From Chitinophagaceae bacterium DXS (lineage in GTDB: Bacteria > Bacteroidota > Bacteroidia > Chitinophagales > Chitinophagaceae), in the NCBI GenBank assembly GCA_030345135.1, contig CP128386.1, forward strand, positions 3,806,550 to 3,870,549: a DNA stretch of 64,000 bases, in the 5' to 3' direction. Positions 1-8,596 of the stretch are shown here, one piece after another (the stretch's first letter is position 1; the number at the start of each line of letters is the position of its first letter). The notes below the pieces were generated by a model. It ran no database searches. It was not told the origin of the DNA and worked only from the letters and a program-made list of their open reading frames with translations. The position numbers were made by a program, and so were the translations under genes.

Positions 1-266
1 GTTTCACCCACGTACTTCGTACTTCGTAATTCGTACTTTCCCCTTCTTTCACATCGTACCCTTAACATCCTACATCTATCGTCATACATTTAAATGAACC
101 TGTTTCACTTACGTACTTCGTACTTCGTAATTCGTACTTTCCCCTTCTTTCACATCGTACATCGTACACCTAACATCGTACATAACGTCATCCATCGTAC
201 ACCAACACCGTACATTTAATAACATTCCTCTTTTAGTTTTCCCTTTTGACTTATATTGCCGCCGCA
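1..266. repeat. CGTAC-rich direct repeats, non-coding left edge
   Basis: A block of about 58 bp occurs at 1-58 and again at 102-159, almost identical, giving a period of 101 bp. Its core is CGTACTTCGTACTTCGTAAT followed by a pyrimidine-rich stretch and ACATCGTAC. Further short CATCGTAC words follow up to about position 210. A related piece lies at 32174-32204. No reading frame in this stretch looks coding. Confidence 0.7.
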
Positions 267-986
267 ATGGCAAAGCAATCTAAGTCTTCTAAGTTCGGGC
301 GTTTTTGCAGAAAGCTTTTACGCATTTTTATAATACTCTTCATTCTATCCAATATTTACCTGGTGGTATGTAAGTGGGTTATGCCTCCAATTACCATAAC
401 GCAATTCACCAACTTTTTCGGTTATGGTTTAAAACGAGATTATGTAAAATGGGATGAGATCTCTCCCAATCTCAAGCTAGCGGTGATGGCCAGCGAGGAT
501 CAGCTTTTCCCGGATCACGATGGTTTTGACTGGAAGGCATTGGAAAAAAGTCTGTCGACCAATTCAAAAAAGAAAAACAAGATCAGGGGTACGGGTGCCA
601 GCACGCTCAGCCAGCAAACAGCCAAGAATGTTTTTTTGTGGCAGGGTAATGGCGTATTCAGATATATAAGAAAAGCGCCTGAATTCTATTACACCAAAAT
701 GATTGAATGGGTTTGGGGTAAGAAAAGAATACTGGACGTTTATTTGAATACTGTGGAAATGGGCCCCGGCATTTTTGGTGTTGAAGCTGCTGCGCAGGCA
801 TATTTCCATAAATCGGCCAAAAATGTCAGCCGGAGCGAAGCTGCGATGATCATTGCCTGCCTGCCCAATCCCAAAGTATTTACTGTAAAACCTATGAGCA
901 GGTTTGTTCAATGGAAGTATCAATGGATACTAAAACAAATGAACAATATTTCTGATGATCCGGATATAATGGCACTGACGAAATAA
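267..986 (+). CDS. mtgA: Monofunctional biosynthetic peptidoglycan transglycosylase
   Basis: The 239-residue product is a GT51 glycosyltransferase that polymerises lipid II into glycan strands at the outer face of the inner membrane. One N-terminal membrane anchor (LLRIFIILFILSNIYLVV) is followed by the GT51 motifs: ASEDQLFPDHDGFDW with the catalytic glutamate, GASTLSQQTAKN, then LDVYLNTVEMGPGIFGVEAA, and EAAMIIACLPNP. There is no transpeptidase domain, and the length fits MtgA. The ATG is preferred over an in-frame TTG seven codons upstream, because the anchor then begins with the usual short basic stretch. Confidence 0.93.
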   Translation: MAKQSKSSKFGRFCRKLLRIFIILFILSNIYLVVCKWVMPPITITQFTNFFGYGLKRDYVKWDEISPNLKLAVMASEDQLFPDHDGFDWKALEKSLSTNSKKKNKIRGTGASTLSQQTAKNVFLWQGNGVFRYIRKAPEFYYTKMIEWVWGKKRILDVYLNTVEMGPGIFGVEAAAQAYFHKSAKNVSRSEAAMIIACLPNPKVFTVKPMSRFVQWKYQWILKQMNNISDDPDIMALTK

Positions 987-1295
987 TGGCAAATACAAAA
1001 TGTGGTTCGGTTAAATCGGCATTGTCAATTCGAAAGTCGTGTATTGCTAAATAACGTCTTGTAAAAAAGAAAAACTCAAGCTCGATTATTATTGCGTTCG
1101 CCTCTGCTGAGAAACTGATACACGCAATTCATAAGACAAACAAATGTCTTCGGCATTTTCGTTGCGCCTTAGCTCCTCTGCGTTCGTTGCGTGAAACCTT
1201 TTGAAAGATTAAGATGACCTTTGCCTGAAACTATTCTTAACTATACCGTAAATTGCTTTGCTGTTATTCGATTTTTATAAGCAAAACCAGCAAGG
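987..1295. other. Intergenic stretch with a decayed repeat copy
   Basis: No gene is seen here. At about 1150-1198 the bases GGCATTTTCGTTGCGCC and then CTGCGTTCGTTGCGTGAAAC match, in reverse orientation, the units of the GC-rich array at 62.1-62.8 kb, with several substitutions. A weak -7-like box TTGCTTTG at 1253-1260 may belong to the downstream aminotransferase gene. Confidence 0.5.
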
Positions 1296-2462
1296 ATGAA
1301 CGTTCAGGAACTGCTAACTTCAAAACTACCTAATGTAGGCACCACAGTTTTTACTACAATGAGCCAACTGGCGCTTGAACACAATGCTATCAATCTCGGA
1401 CAGGGCTTTCCCGATTTTCCTATGAGTGAAGAACTGACTGCATTGGTTTGCAAGGCTATGAGGGATGGTTTTAACCAATATTCACACATGAATGGAGTAC
1501 CCTCGTTGCGGGATGGTATTGCCGAAAAAGTTTCCGCTTTATATAAGACAAATATTCATCCCAATGAACAGATAACTGTAACGCCGGGGGGAACCTATGC
1601 CATATATACTGCGCTTACAACTATTTTGCAACCCGGTGATGAGGTGATTGTATTTGAACCGGCATACGATAGCTATATACCTAATATAGAAGTAAACGGT
1701 GCGGTCCCTGTCCGCATTTCATTGCAATATCCTGACTACGCAATTCCCTGGCAAACCGTGAAGGAACGTTTAACAGCAAAAACAAAAGCTATCATCATCA
1801 ATTCGCCACATAACCCAACTGGTGTTGTGCTTAGCGCAAATGATATACAGCAACTGAAGAACCTGGTAGAAGGAACCGGCATATTTATTATTAGCGATGA
1901 AGTATATGAGCACCTGGTTTTTGATGGTCTTCAACACGAAAGCATACTGCGTTATCCGGAGCTTTTGGCTAGAAGTTTTGTTTGTTTTTCATTCGGCAAA
2001 ACCTATCATTGTACAGGATGGAAAATAGGTTATTGCATTGCACCTTCTGCATTAATGAAAGAGTTTAGAAAAGTGCACCAGTTCAATTGCTTTTCAACAG
2101 ATACACCCAAGCAAATTGCATTAGCCACATATATCCATAACAAAGACGCCTATCTTTCATTAGCGGCTTTTATACAAAAGAAAAGAGATTATTTTAAAGA
2201 GCTAATGTCCGGTACGTTATTCAGACCGTTAACATCACACGGAAGTTATTTTCAATGCTATGATTACTCCGCTGTCAGCAATGAAAAAGATATTGACTTT
2301 GCTACACGCATTACCAAAGAATATGGCGTTACTGCTATTCCCGTATCCGTTTTTTATAAAGATGGAGAGGATAATAAGGTTGTGCGTTTCTGCTTTGCCA
2401 AGCAGGAAGAAACATTGCGCCTTGCAGCAGAGAGACTAAGAAACATTAAACCGGTATTGTAA
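1296..2462 (+). CDS. PLP-dependent class I/II aminotransferase (methionine/kynurenine aminotransferase type)
   Basis: This is a fold-type I aminotransferase of 388 residues, the family's usual length. Visible landmarks are NLGQGFPDF near the N-terminus, the PGGTYAIYTAL phosphate-site region, INSPHNPTG, ISDEVYEHLVFDG with the aspartate that contacts the pyridine nitrogen, and SFGKTYHCTGWKIGY with the Schiff-base lysine. The closest relatives I recognise are YbdL-like methionine aminotransferases and kynurenine-oxoglutarate transaminases, which convert methionine or aromatic amino acids to oxo acids. The exact substrate cannot be read from sequence. It stands alone, convergent with the next gene. 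Confidence 0.88.
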   Translation: MNVQELLTSKLPNVGTTVFTTMSQLALEHNAINLGQGFPDFPMSEELTALVCKAMRDGFNQYSHMNGVPSLRDGIAEKVSALYKTNIHPNEQITVTPGGTYAIYTALTTILQPGDEVIVFEPAYDSYIPNIEVNGAVPVRISLQYPDYAIPWQTVKERLTAKTKAIIINSPHNPTGVVLSANDIQQLKNLVEGTGIFIISDEVYEHLVFDGLQHESILRYPELLARSFVCFSFGKTYHCTGWKIGYCIAPSALMKEFRKVHQFNCFSTDTPKQIALATYIHNKDAYLSLAAFIQKKRDYFKELMSGTLFRPLTSHGSYFQCYDYSAVSNEKDIDFATRITKEYGVTAIPVSVFYKDGEDNKVVRFCFAKQEETLRLAAERLRNIKPVL

Positions 2463-2470
2463 ATAAAAAA

Positions 2471-2490
2471 GCCGCTTATAAATAAGCGGC
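2471..2490. terminator. Intrinsic terminator between convergent genes
   Basis: A perfect 8-bp stem GCCGCTTA/TAAGCGGC with a TAAA loop. The T-run (TTTTTTATTT) is on the minus strand, so it chiefly ends transcripts of the minus-strand coiled-coil gene. It may also stop readthrough from the aminotransferase gene. Confidence 0.75.
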
Positions 2491-2519
2491 CCTATCAATA
2501 CCCAATTTATAGAAGCTAA

Positions 2520-3503
2520 TTAACCGAATATTCCAGCTTTCTTCAAAGTCTTTACACCTTCGCCAATTTTGTAACCATTCTGGTAGATCTGAATTTTGTA
2601 ATCACCAGTCTGATAGTGGCTATCTTGTTTCCAGTCGAAGCTGATCGGAGTGCGTTTGCCCTGTTCGTAGTTAACATTTACTTTGTTAGTGAAAACTTTC
2701 TCACCTTCATCGCGAGTCTGGAAAGTTCCGCTTGTTGAAGGAACAGAAATTACTTTTCCATCAGGACCAGTAACTACAACATACAGATCTTTACTTCCGC
2801 TTGGAGCAATTCTGTTTTCATCCAGATCAAAAGATACCCGTAACAGATCTGCGCGCTTTGCTTTTGTAGTAGATACTTCTTTACCACTGCCTTTTACATT
2901 GATCGCAGCGATGTTAATATTGGAAGCGTGCAGTGTAGAACCAACATCTTCAATATGTGCTTTTTCAGTCTGAGTAGTAGTAAGTGTTTGCTCAACTACT
3001 TTCTTCTGAGAAGCAAGTGTATCTCTTTCTGTTGTTAATTGCTGATTAGAAGTAGTAAGCTGTGCATTTTCGGCTTTCAACTGTTCTACTTGTGCAAGCA
3101 AATCGTTGATCTTGCCATTCAGCTCAGCGATCATCGCTTTTGCTTTACCAAGATCAGAATTTTTCTTGCGCAGTTCATCTTTAATGTTTTGTTTCAGTTT
3201 GTCAATCTCAGCTTTACGTTCGCCAAGCTGGCCCTGAAGCTGTGTATTGCTACCTGTTAAAGAATCCATTCTGGCTAAAGCAATGTTATATTCTTCCTGA
3301 ACAGCATTGCGGGCAGAGTCAACATTTGAAAATTGTGTTTGAAGCTGGTCAATCTTTTCAGATGACTTATTTTTGTCATAAATGATGTAACCCCAGGTTA
3401 CCAACAAAGCTGCTATAAGAACACCATAAATAACTTTGCGGTTATCCTTCGGGGTCTGTTGGGGTTGATCTCCGCCTGTTGAAGGATAATTTGTGTAAGC
3501 CAT
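2520..3503 (-). CDS. Membrane-anchored coiled-coil protein of unknown function
   Basis: The 327-residue product has a short proline/glutamine-rich start, one membrane helix (VIYGVLIAALLVTWGYIIY, about residues 24-42), then a long heptad-like coiled coil rich in K, E, Q and L up to about residue 185. A C-terminal globular part begins near LLRVSFDLDENRIAPSG and looks all-beta (TGPDGKVIS, VNVNYEQGKRTPISFDW, YKIQIYQNGYKIGEG). This suggests an inner-membrane protein projecting a rod tipped with an immunoglobulin-like domain. I do not recognise a named family. It is divergent from the exonuclease gene, with only 41 bp between them. Confidence 0.8.
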   Translation of the reverse strand: MAYTNYPSTGGDQPQQTPKDNRKVIYGVLIAALLVTWGYIIYDKNKSSEKIDQLQTQFSNVDSARNAVQEEYNIALARMDSLTGSNTQLQGQLGERKAEIDKLKQNIKDELRKKNSDLGKAKAMIAELNGKINDLLAQVEQLKAENAQLTTSNQQLTTERDTLASQKKVVEQTLTTTQTEKAHIEDVGSTLHASNINIAAINVKGSGKEVSTTKAKRADLLRVSFDLDENRIAPSGSKDLYVVVTGPDGKVISVPSTSGTFQTRDEGEKVFTNKVNVNYEQGKRTPISFDWKQDSHYQTGDYKIQIYQNGYKIGEGVKTLKKAGIFG

Positions 3504-3544
3504 GTTTCTAGTTTTTGTTTTAAATTATTTTATAAATATTTTAA

Positions 3545-4270
3545 ATGAACAACGGTATATCCCTTTTTGATTTATTGGTACTGGACATTGAAACCGTGCC
3601 TCAATTTGAAGGTTTTTCTCACTTAAATATACAATGGAAATCCCTCTGGATCGACAAAAATTCCAAAATCGTGCCAGAAAATATTACACCCGACGAAAGC
3701 TATGAACAACGGGCTGGAATACTTGCTGAGTTTGGTAAAATCATATGCATCTCAACCGGTTATTTTTTTGAAGATGAGCAAAAAAACATATGTTTTAAGA
3801 TCAAAAGTTTTTACGGAGATGACGAGAAAGAATTACTCAATTCTTTTGTTGCAATATGTAATAAATTTTATCAGCGTAACAGAAACTTTCAGTTTTCAGG
3901 CCATAACATTAAGGAATTTGATATTCCCTATATATGCAGAAGAATGCTTATTAACCAGATTCCTTTACCGGAATATTTACAGATTCACGGAGCCAAACCA
4001 TGGGAAATAAAAATGCTGGATACATTACAGTGGTGGCGTTTTGGCGACTATAAGAATTATATCTCTCTCAATCTTTTGGCAAGCGTATTGGATGTACCTA
4101 CTTCTAAAACAGACATTGACGGAAGTATGGTGCAGCATGTATATTATAAAGAGAAAAACCTGCAGCGTATTGTTGAGTATTGCCAGAAAGATATAATTGT
4201 AGTGGCGAATGTTATACTAAGGTTTAAGAACTTACCGATTCTTAAAGATGAACTTATAGGCGTTGTATAA
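3545..4270 (+). CDS. Predicted 3'-5' exonuclease, PolB-exonuclease-like
   Basis: The product (241 residues) has the RNase H-like fold of DEDD exonucleases in the group called DNA_pol_B_exo2. Exo I is LLVLDIETVP near residue 12, with the D and E metal ligands. Exo II is FSGHNIKEFDIPYICRRM, and Exo III is VEYCQKDIIVV near the C-terminus. A polymerase domain is absent, so it is a stand-alone nuclease, presumably acting on DNA ends in repair. Its biological substrate is not established from sequence. It is not in an obvious operon. Confidence 0.85.
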   Translation: MNNGISLFDLLVLDIETVPQFEGFSHLNIQWKSLWIDKNSKIVPENITPDESYEQRAGILAEFGKIICISTGYFFEDEQKNICFKIKSFYGDDEKELLNSFVAICNKFYQRNRNFQFSGHNIKEFDIPYICRRMLINQIPLPEYLQIHGAKPWEIKMLDTLQWWRFGDYKNYISLNLLASVLDVPTSKTDIDGSMVQHVYYKEKNLQRIVEYCQKDIIVVANVILRFKNLPILKDELIGVV

Positions 4271-4772
4271 GTAAGGTGTCGGCGGCGTCAATATTTCGTT
4301 ATAAACAACAGGCCTAAAGCCTAAAGCTTAAAGCCAAAAGCTAACCGAAGCGAAGTTTTTTAAACCGTATAAGGCATATAAGAGCAAATAGTATTTTGCC
4401 TACAATAATAATTGCACTTAAACGAATTTATATTTACTTAGCCAGACCGGACTTTCACCATTGACTACTGACTATTCACTAGTTGTATAGAAGAATATGA
4501 AGGCGTTTAATTCATTAGCGCGTTATCCATCAGATGTCGCGCTATATCTTTCAGATGAACGGGAACGTACAATTCTATTTATAGGTGCTGCTTTGTTTGT
4601 TGAGCAAAACAACTTCTATACTGTTTTCTTCAAGCCGGCCCTTTATAATATTGGCTTCAGCATAATTACGGGTAGTATAAAGTAAAAACCAATCCATCGT
4701 TTAATTGAGAATTGAAAGTTGAAAATGGAAAATGATTTTAATACAATACTTTAGTTTGAGTCTAATGCATTG
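4271..4772. other. Intergenic region with short repeats, no supported gene
   Basis: At 4308-4342 the word CCTAAAGC/TTAAAGCC is repeated in tandem, and a similar string occurs near 11270. From 4700 onward come GAATTGAAAGTTGAAAATGG and TGTCAATTGTC, words shared with the 8.4-9.2 kb repeats. A 62-codon frame from 4497 lacks a convincing ribosome site and resembles no family I know. Confidence 0.5.
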
Positions 4773-5720
4773 TCAATTGTCCCCGCCTGAATGAATTCTG
4801 TCGGGCAGAAATTGTCCATTGTCAATTATTCTATCGCTTTCGCGTTTAAATAATATCATTACGAATATAACAGTTAATGCGCCGGCAATACCAAGGTACC
4901 AGGGAAAATGATCATCCATAGATTCCGTGTTCATCTTACCGGCTTTGCTCAAGGCATACATTTGAACTACCACAATTGCGTTGTTGAAGAAATGAGCGAA
5001 AATATTCAGCCAGGCATTTTTACTGAAGTAATAAATATAACCAAGCAATAAACCGAGAAACATGCGTGCTAAAAAACCGTAAAAAGAAAAATGTATAGCG
5101 CTGAACAAAATGCTTGTTATCAAAATTCCGACAAAAACATTTCTTGTAAGGTTGATCATTACAGGCTGCAGACACGACCGGAATAATAATTCCTCAACAA
5201 CCGCCGGAATAAGTGCTATGGTAATAAGTGTTAATATTAAATCCCGGTAGTTTTTCATAGTCGCAATAACCACTACCTGGTCTTTATATTCATCTTCCAT
5301 TCTTTTAAATTTTTCCATAAGGGACTTTCCCACCGGAATCATCTGATTCAGTTCTCCCAAAGCGGCACTCACAAATATGGCTGTAAACATCGCAATAATG
5401 ACATAGGTCAATTGTTTGGCGGTTGCATTTTTGTTAAAACCGAGATAATTGAAAGGCTTTCCTCCTACTATAACAGCAAAAATCACCGCGGGAATACCAA
5501 AACTAACAAGTGCTCCAACACATTGCGCCATCCGTGCCGCGTCAACATATTTAGGGTCTTTTATAGCATTAATTGCCTCAGTCATAGGCAAATGCGTCAT
5601 TCCTATAACCGTAGCAAGCACCGCAAATCCTCCTAAAATCAGCCCCGCTCCCGTAACTCCTAATAAAATAGCCACCTGCGACCATGGCGCAATTGTTTGC
5701 CTGGAATACATAACATTCAT
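4773..5720 (-). CDS. CPBP family intramembrane metalloprotease (CAAX-protease-like)
   Basis: The 315-residue polytopic membrane protein carries the Abi/CPBP motifs: EELLFRSCL (Glu176, Glu177, Arg181), a conserved His210 in FSAIHFSFYGF, and His243 in NIFAHFFNNAIV. The family includes type II CAAX prenyl endopeptidases and intramembrane glutamic proteases, and the substrate here is unknown. About seven to eight membrane helices are apparent. The last 15 residues (NGQFLPDRIHSGGDN) are translated from the dispersed palindrome described separately, so the ancestral C-terminus was probably close to residue 300. Confidence 0.85.
   Translation of the reverse strand: MNVMYSRQTIAPWSQVAILLGVTGAGLILGGFAVLATVIGMTHLPMTEAINAIKDPKYVDAARMAQCVGALVSFGIPAVIFAVIVGGKPFNYLGFNKNATAKQLTYVIIAMFTAIFVSAALGELNQMIPVGKSLMEKFKRMEDEYKDQVVVIATMKNYRDLILTLITIALIPAVVEELLFRSCLQPVMINLTRNVFVGILITSILFSAIHFSFYGFLARMFLGLLLGYIYYFSKNAWLNIFAHFFNNAIVVVQMYALSKAGKMNTESMDDHFPWYLGIAGALTVIFVMILFKRESDRIIDNGQFLPDRIHSGGDN
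4781..4820. repeat. Dispersed palindromic repeat, copy 1
   Basis: The unit starts CCCCGCCTGAATGA, has a four-base loop, then GTCGGGCAG and AATTGTCCATT. As RNA it folds into a stem with an internal mismatch. Other copies lie at 10059-10100 (inverted) and 47138-47177. This copy lies inside the last codons of the CPBP protease gene and encodes its C-terminal tail. Confidence 0.75.
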
Positions 5721-5836
5721 AAATAAGAGTGTAAATTTGCGATTCTTTTAGATTAGTTATAAAAATATTGTATTCCTTCCGGCAAGATTAGAAAATATAT
5801 AACCTCTTTTTATTTGGCGGAGGAGCATTTAAGCAC

Positions 5837-6880
5837 ATGATTAAGATCGGCGATATACAACTACCGGATTTTCCTTTATTATTAGCTCCAATGGAGGATG
5901 TAAGTGATCCCCCGTTCCGCGCAGTTTGCAAGGATAACGGTGCAGATCTTATGTATACTGAATTTATTTCCAGTGAAGGGTTAATAAGAGATGCTATCAA
6001 AAGCCGCCAGAAGCTGGACATCTTTGAATATGAAAGGCCGGTTGGCATACAAATATTCGGGGGTGATGAAGAAGCAATGGCACTGAGCGCTAAAATTGTA
6101 GCTGCAGTAAACCCTGACCTGGTTGATATTAACTTTGGTTGTCCCGTTAAAAAAGTTGTGTGTAAAGGTGCCGGTGCGGGCGTGTTAAAAGATATTGACC
6201 TGATGGTTCGCCTTACGAAAGCCGTGGTAAACTCAACAGATAAACCCGTTACGGTGAAAACCCGCCTTGGTTGGGACGAAGCTTCCATTAACATTGAGGA
6301 AGTGGCTGAAAGATTGCAGGATGTAGGAATAAAAGCGTTGAGTATCCATGGACGTACCCGTTCCCAAATGTACAAGGGCGAAGCTGACTGGAGACTGATC
6401 GCTAAGGTTAAGAATAATCCAAGAATACAAATTCCCATATTTGGTAACGGAGATATAGACAGTCCGCAAAAAGCACTGGAATATAAAAACCGTTATGATG
6501 TCGACGGTATTATGATAGGCCGTGCTGCCATTGGTTACCCATGGATCTTTAATGAGGTAAAACATTTCATTAAAACCGGCGAAACGTTGCCTTCCCCTAC
6601 TATTCAACAGCGCACGCAGGTAATTCGCAAACATCTACAGCGCAGCATTGAATGGAAAGGTGCAACACTAGGCATCCTGGAAATGAGACGGCACTACACT
6701 AATTACCTGAAGGGATTTCCACACATAAAAGAGTACAGGAACAAACTTGTAACATTTAAGACTTTTGAAGAAATTGACGAAGTGTTGAATGAAATTGCTG
6801 TTCGTTATGACGGCTTTGTTCCGGAGAGAATTGTTGCAGCGTTCTCTGCTTCACAAACCGAAGAGTGCGCAGTCATGTAG
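5837..6880 (+). CDS. dusB: tRNA-dihydrouridine synthase
   Basis: This FMN-dependent enzyme reduces specific uridines in the tRNA D-loop. The 347 residues begin with the TIM-barrel motif PLLLAPMEDVSDPPFR. NFGCPVKKVVCKGAGAGVL contains the family's catalytic cysteine, followed by VKTRLGWD, SIHGRTRSQMYKGEADW, the FMN phosphate-binding IPIFGNGDI, and DGIMIGRAAIGYPWIF. The pattern matches the DusB subgroup. The C-terminal helical domain (about residues 245-340) contacts tRNA. It is divergent from the CPBP gene with 116 bp between them. Confidence 0.93.
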   Translation: MIKIGDIQLPDFPLLLAPMEDVSDPPFRAVCKDNGADLMYTEFISSEGLIRDAIKSRQKLDIFEYERPVGIQIFGGDEEAMALSAKIVAAVNPDLVDINFGCPVKKVVCKGAGAGVLKDIDLMVRLTKAVVNSTDKPVTVKTRLGWDEASINIEEVAERLQDVGIKALSIHGRTRSQMYKGEADWRLIAKVKNNPRIQIPIFGNGDIDSPQKALEYKNRYDVDGIMIGRAAIGYPWIFNEVKHFIKTGETLPSPTIQQRTQVIRKHLQRSIEWKGATLGILEMRRHYTNYLKGFPHIKEYRNKLVTFKTFEEIDEVLNEIAVRYDGFVPERIVAAFSASQTEECAVM

Positions 6881-7027
6881 AACATGCCAGCCTGGTCGTC
6901 TGTACTATTTAATTTTTACCAATCATACAATGCATTATGACAGTAGCACTCCAAAAAGAATAAGTGTGGTAAACAATAATTTTTCCCTGCTGTTCTACTT
7001 CTTTACTACACCACGCAATACACTACA

Positions 7028-8398
7028 ATGAATGTAATTACCCGGGTAAGAAATTATATTAAAAAACGCTTTGATCACATCAGAAATGAACGGGTTAAAT
7101 TAAGCATACTACAGGCCATTCCTTTCTGGATCGCGTCTTTACTTACCGGACTAATTGCGGTACTATATGCCAAACTTTTTGCCTGGACAGAAAGTGTTTC
7201 CGCATCTGTCTATGGACCGCACCGCTGGATGCTGTTTATCCAGGCTCCGGTGTTTATGTTGTTAGGCTGGTGGCTGGTAAAACTGTTTGCACCGGGATCA
7301 AGAGGCAGTGGGATTCCACAGGTAATGGCAGCAATTGATATGGCGGCCGCACCAAAATATAAAAAAAGCATAAGCAGCCTTTTAAGTATTCGTATAGCCA
7401 TTACCAAAATTGCATCCAGTTTATCTTTAGTGATGGGCGGCGCCGCTATTGGCCGCGAAGGACCAACAATACAAATCGCAGGTTCCGTGTTTGACTTTAT
7501 ATACAAATACATCCCTTCGAGCTGGCCAAAACTTGCCAGGCCGAATATGATTGTTGCCGGCGCAGCGGCAGGGCTGGCGGCAGCTTTCAACACCCCGCTT
7601 GGTGGTGTTGTGTTTGCCGTTGAAGAATTATCAAGAACACATATCAGTTTTTACAGAACAGCATTGTTTTCTGCAGTTATCATCGCCGGTTTAACAGCCC
7701 AGGGAATACTCGGGCCTTATCTCTATCTCGGTTATCCCGAAGTAGCAGGCACTTCCTGGTTCATGTTCCTTTTAATCTTCCTGGTTGCCGTTCTGGCCGG
7801 TATAGCCGGAAGTTATTTGTGCCACCTTATACTCCGCGTTCTGCGGTGGAAAGCTGCCACGTTTACAAAAACATTTCAGCACATTTTGTTTATAACCATC
7901 TGTGCACTGCTTCTTGCATCATTTGCATTTTTTGTGAATACGGCCATCCTTGGATCGGGCAAAGAGATTATGCAGGAAGTCCTCTTTACTGCTGAAAAAA
8001 CACAGGCATGGTACATAACACCACTAAGGCTTATCGGTCCGCTGTTCAGCTTTACAACCGGAGGAGCAGGCGGCGTATTTGCACCTGGTTTAACGGCAGG
8101 CGCTTGCATGGGCGCATCGGTTGCCGATTGGTTTCATCTTTCTGCAACAGATACCAACTTGTTAATACTTGCAGGAATGGTTAGTTTTCTAACCGGCATT
8201 ACAAGAACCCCTTTTACATCGGCAATATTGGTATTGGAAATGACGGACAGGCATTCTGTGATCTTCTATCTTATGCTGGCTGCGCTTGTAGCAAACATAG
8301 CATCGTTGGTGATTGATAAGAAATCATTCTATGATTACCTGAAACACGATTTCATTCATGAATTTGGAAAGACGGATCAATTGAAAATTGAAAGTTGA
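7028..8398 (+). CDS. ClC-family chloride channel or chloride/proton antiporter
   Basis: The polytopic membrane protein of 456 residues has all three ClC ion-path signatures: GSGIPQVMAAI, GREGPTIQIAG with the external gating glutamate, and GGVFAPGLTAGA. A second glutamate pair in VFAVEELSRTHISF matches the position of the internal proton glutamate of E. coli ClC exchangers, which favours Cl-/H+ antiport over a pure channel. No cytoplasmic CBS domains follow. The last residues (QLKIES) are encoded by the left arm of a 27-bp inverted repeat, so the extreme C-terminus appears repeat-derived. Confidence 0.9.
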   Translation: MNVITRVRNYIKKRFDHIRNERVKLSILQAIPFWIASLLTGLIAVLYAKLFAWTESVSASVYGPHRWMLFIQAPVFMLLGWWLVKLFAPGSRGSGIPQVMAAIDMAAAPKYKKSISSLLSIRIAITKIASSLSLVMGGAAIGREGPTIQIAGSVFDFIYKYIPSSWPKLARPNMIVAGAAAGLAAAFNTPLGGVVFAVEELSRTHISFYRTALFSAVIIAGLTAQGILGPYLYLGYPEVAGTSWFMFLLIFLVAVLAGIAGSYLCHLILRVLRWKAATFTKTFQHILFITICALLLASFAFFVNTAILGSGKEIMQEVLFTAEKTQAWYITPLRLIGPLFSFTTGGAGGVFAPGLTAGACMGASVADWFHLSATDTNLLILAGMVSFLTGITRTPFTSAILVLEMTDRHSVIFYLMLAALVANIASLVIDKKSFYDYLKHDFIHEFGKTDQLKIES

Positions 8399-8596
8399 GA
8401 ATTGAAAATGATGTGCGAATGGGCAAATATGCGAATGTGCAAATTCGTGTAGTTGGTAGCTCCTGTTTTATAAAAATGAAACAAAAGAGAAAGGATTGTA
8501 TTCAATTAACAATTCCGCACAGAACAAATCAGACATCTTCAAATCAGCTATCAGCGATCTCCCTCATTGTCAATTCTCAACTTTCAATTTTCAATT
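8379..8596. repeat. Perfect 27-bp inverted repeat pair
   Basis: The arm at 8379-8405 (AATTGAAAATTGAAAGTTGA, then GAATTGA) is the exact reverse complement of 8570-8596. The enclosed sequence of about 165 bp has no credible gene. The left arm overlaps the ClC stop codon. The right arm forms the end of the first 85-bp repeat unit. Confidence 0.8.

Noticed and set aside
564-923. Minus-strand frame of 119 codons inside mtgA
   Set aside because: It is an antisense shadow of a well-supported coding sequence with no domain of its own.
4497-4685. Small plus-strand gene of 62 codons
   Set aside because: No ribosome site, family resemblance or conserved neighbour supports it, and it lies in a repeat-containing gap.
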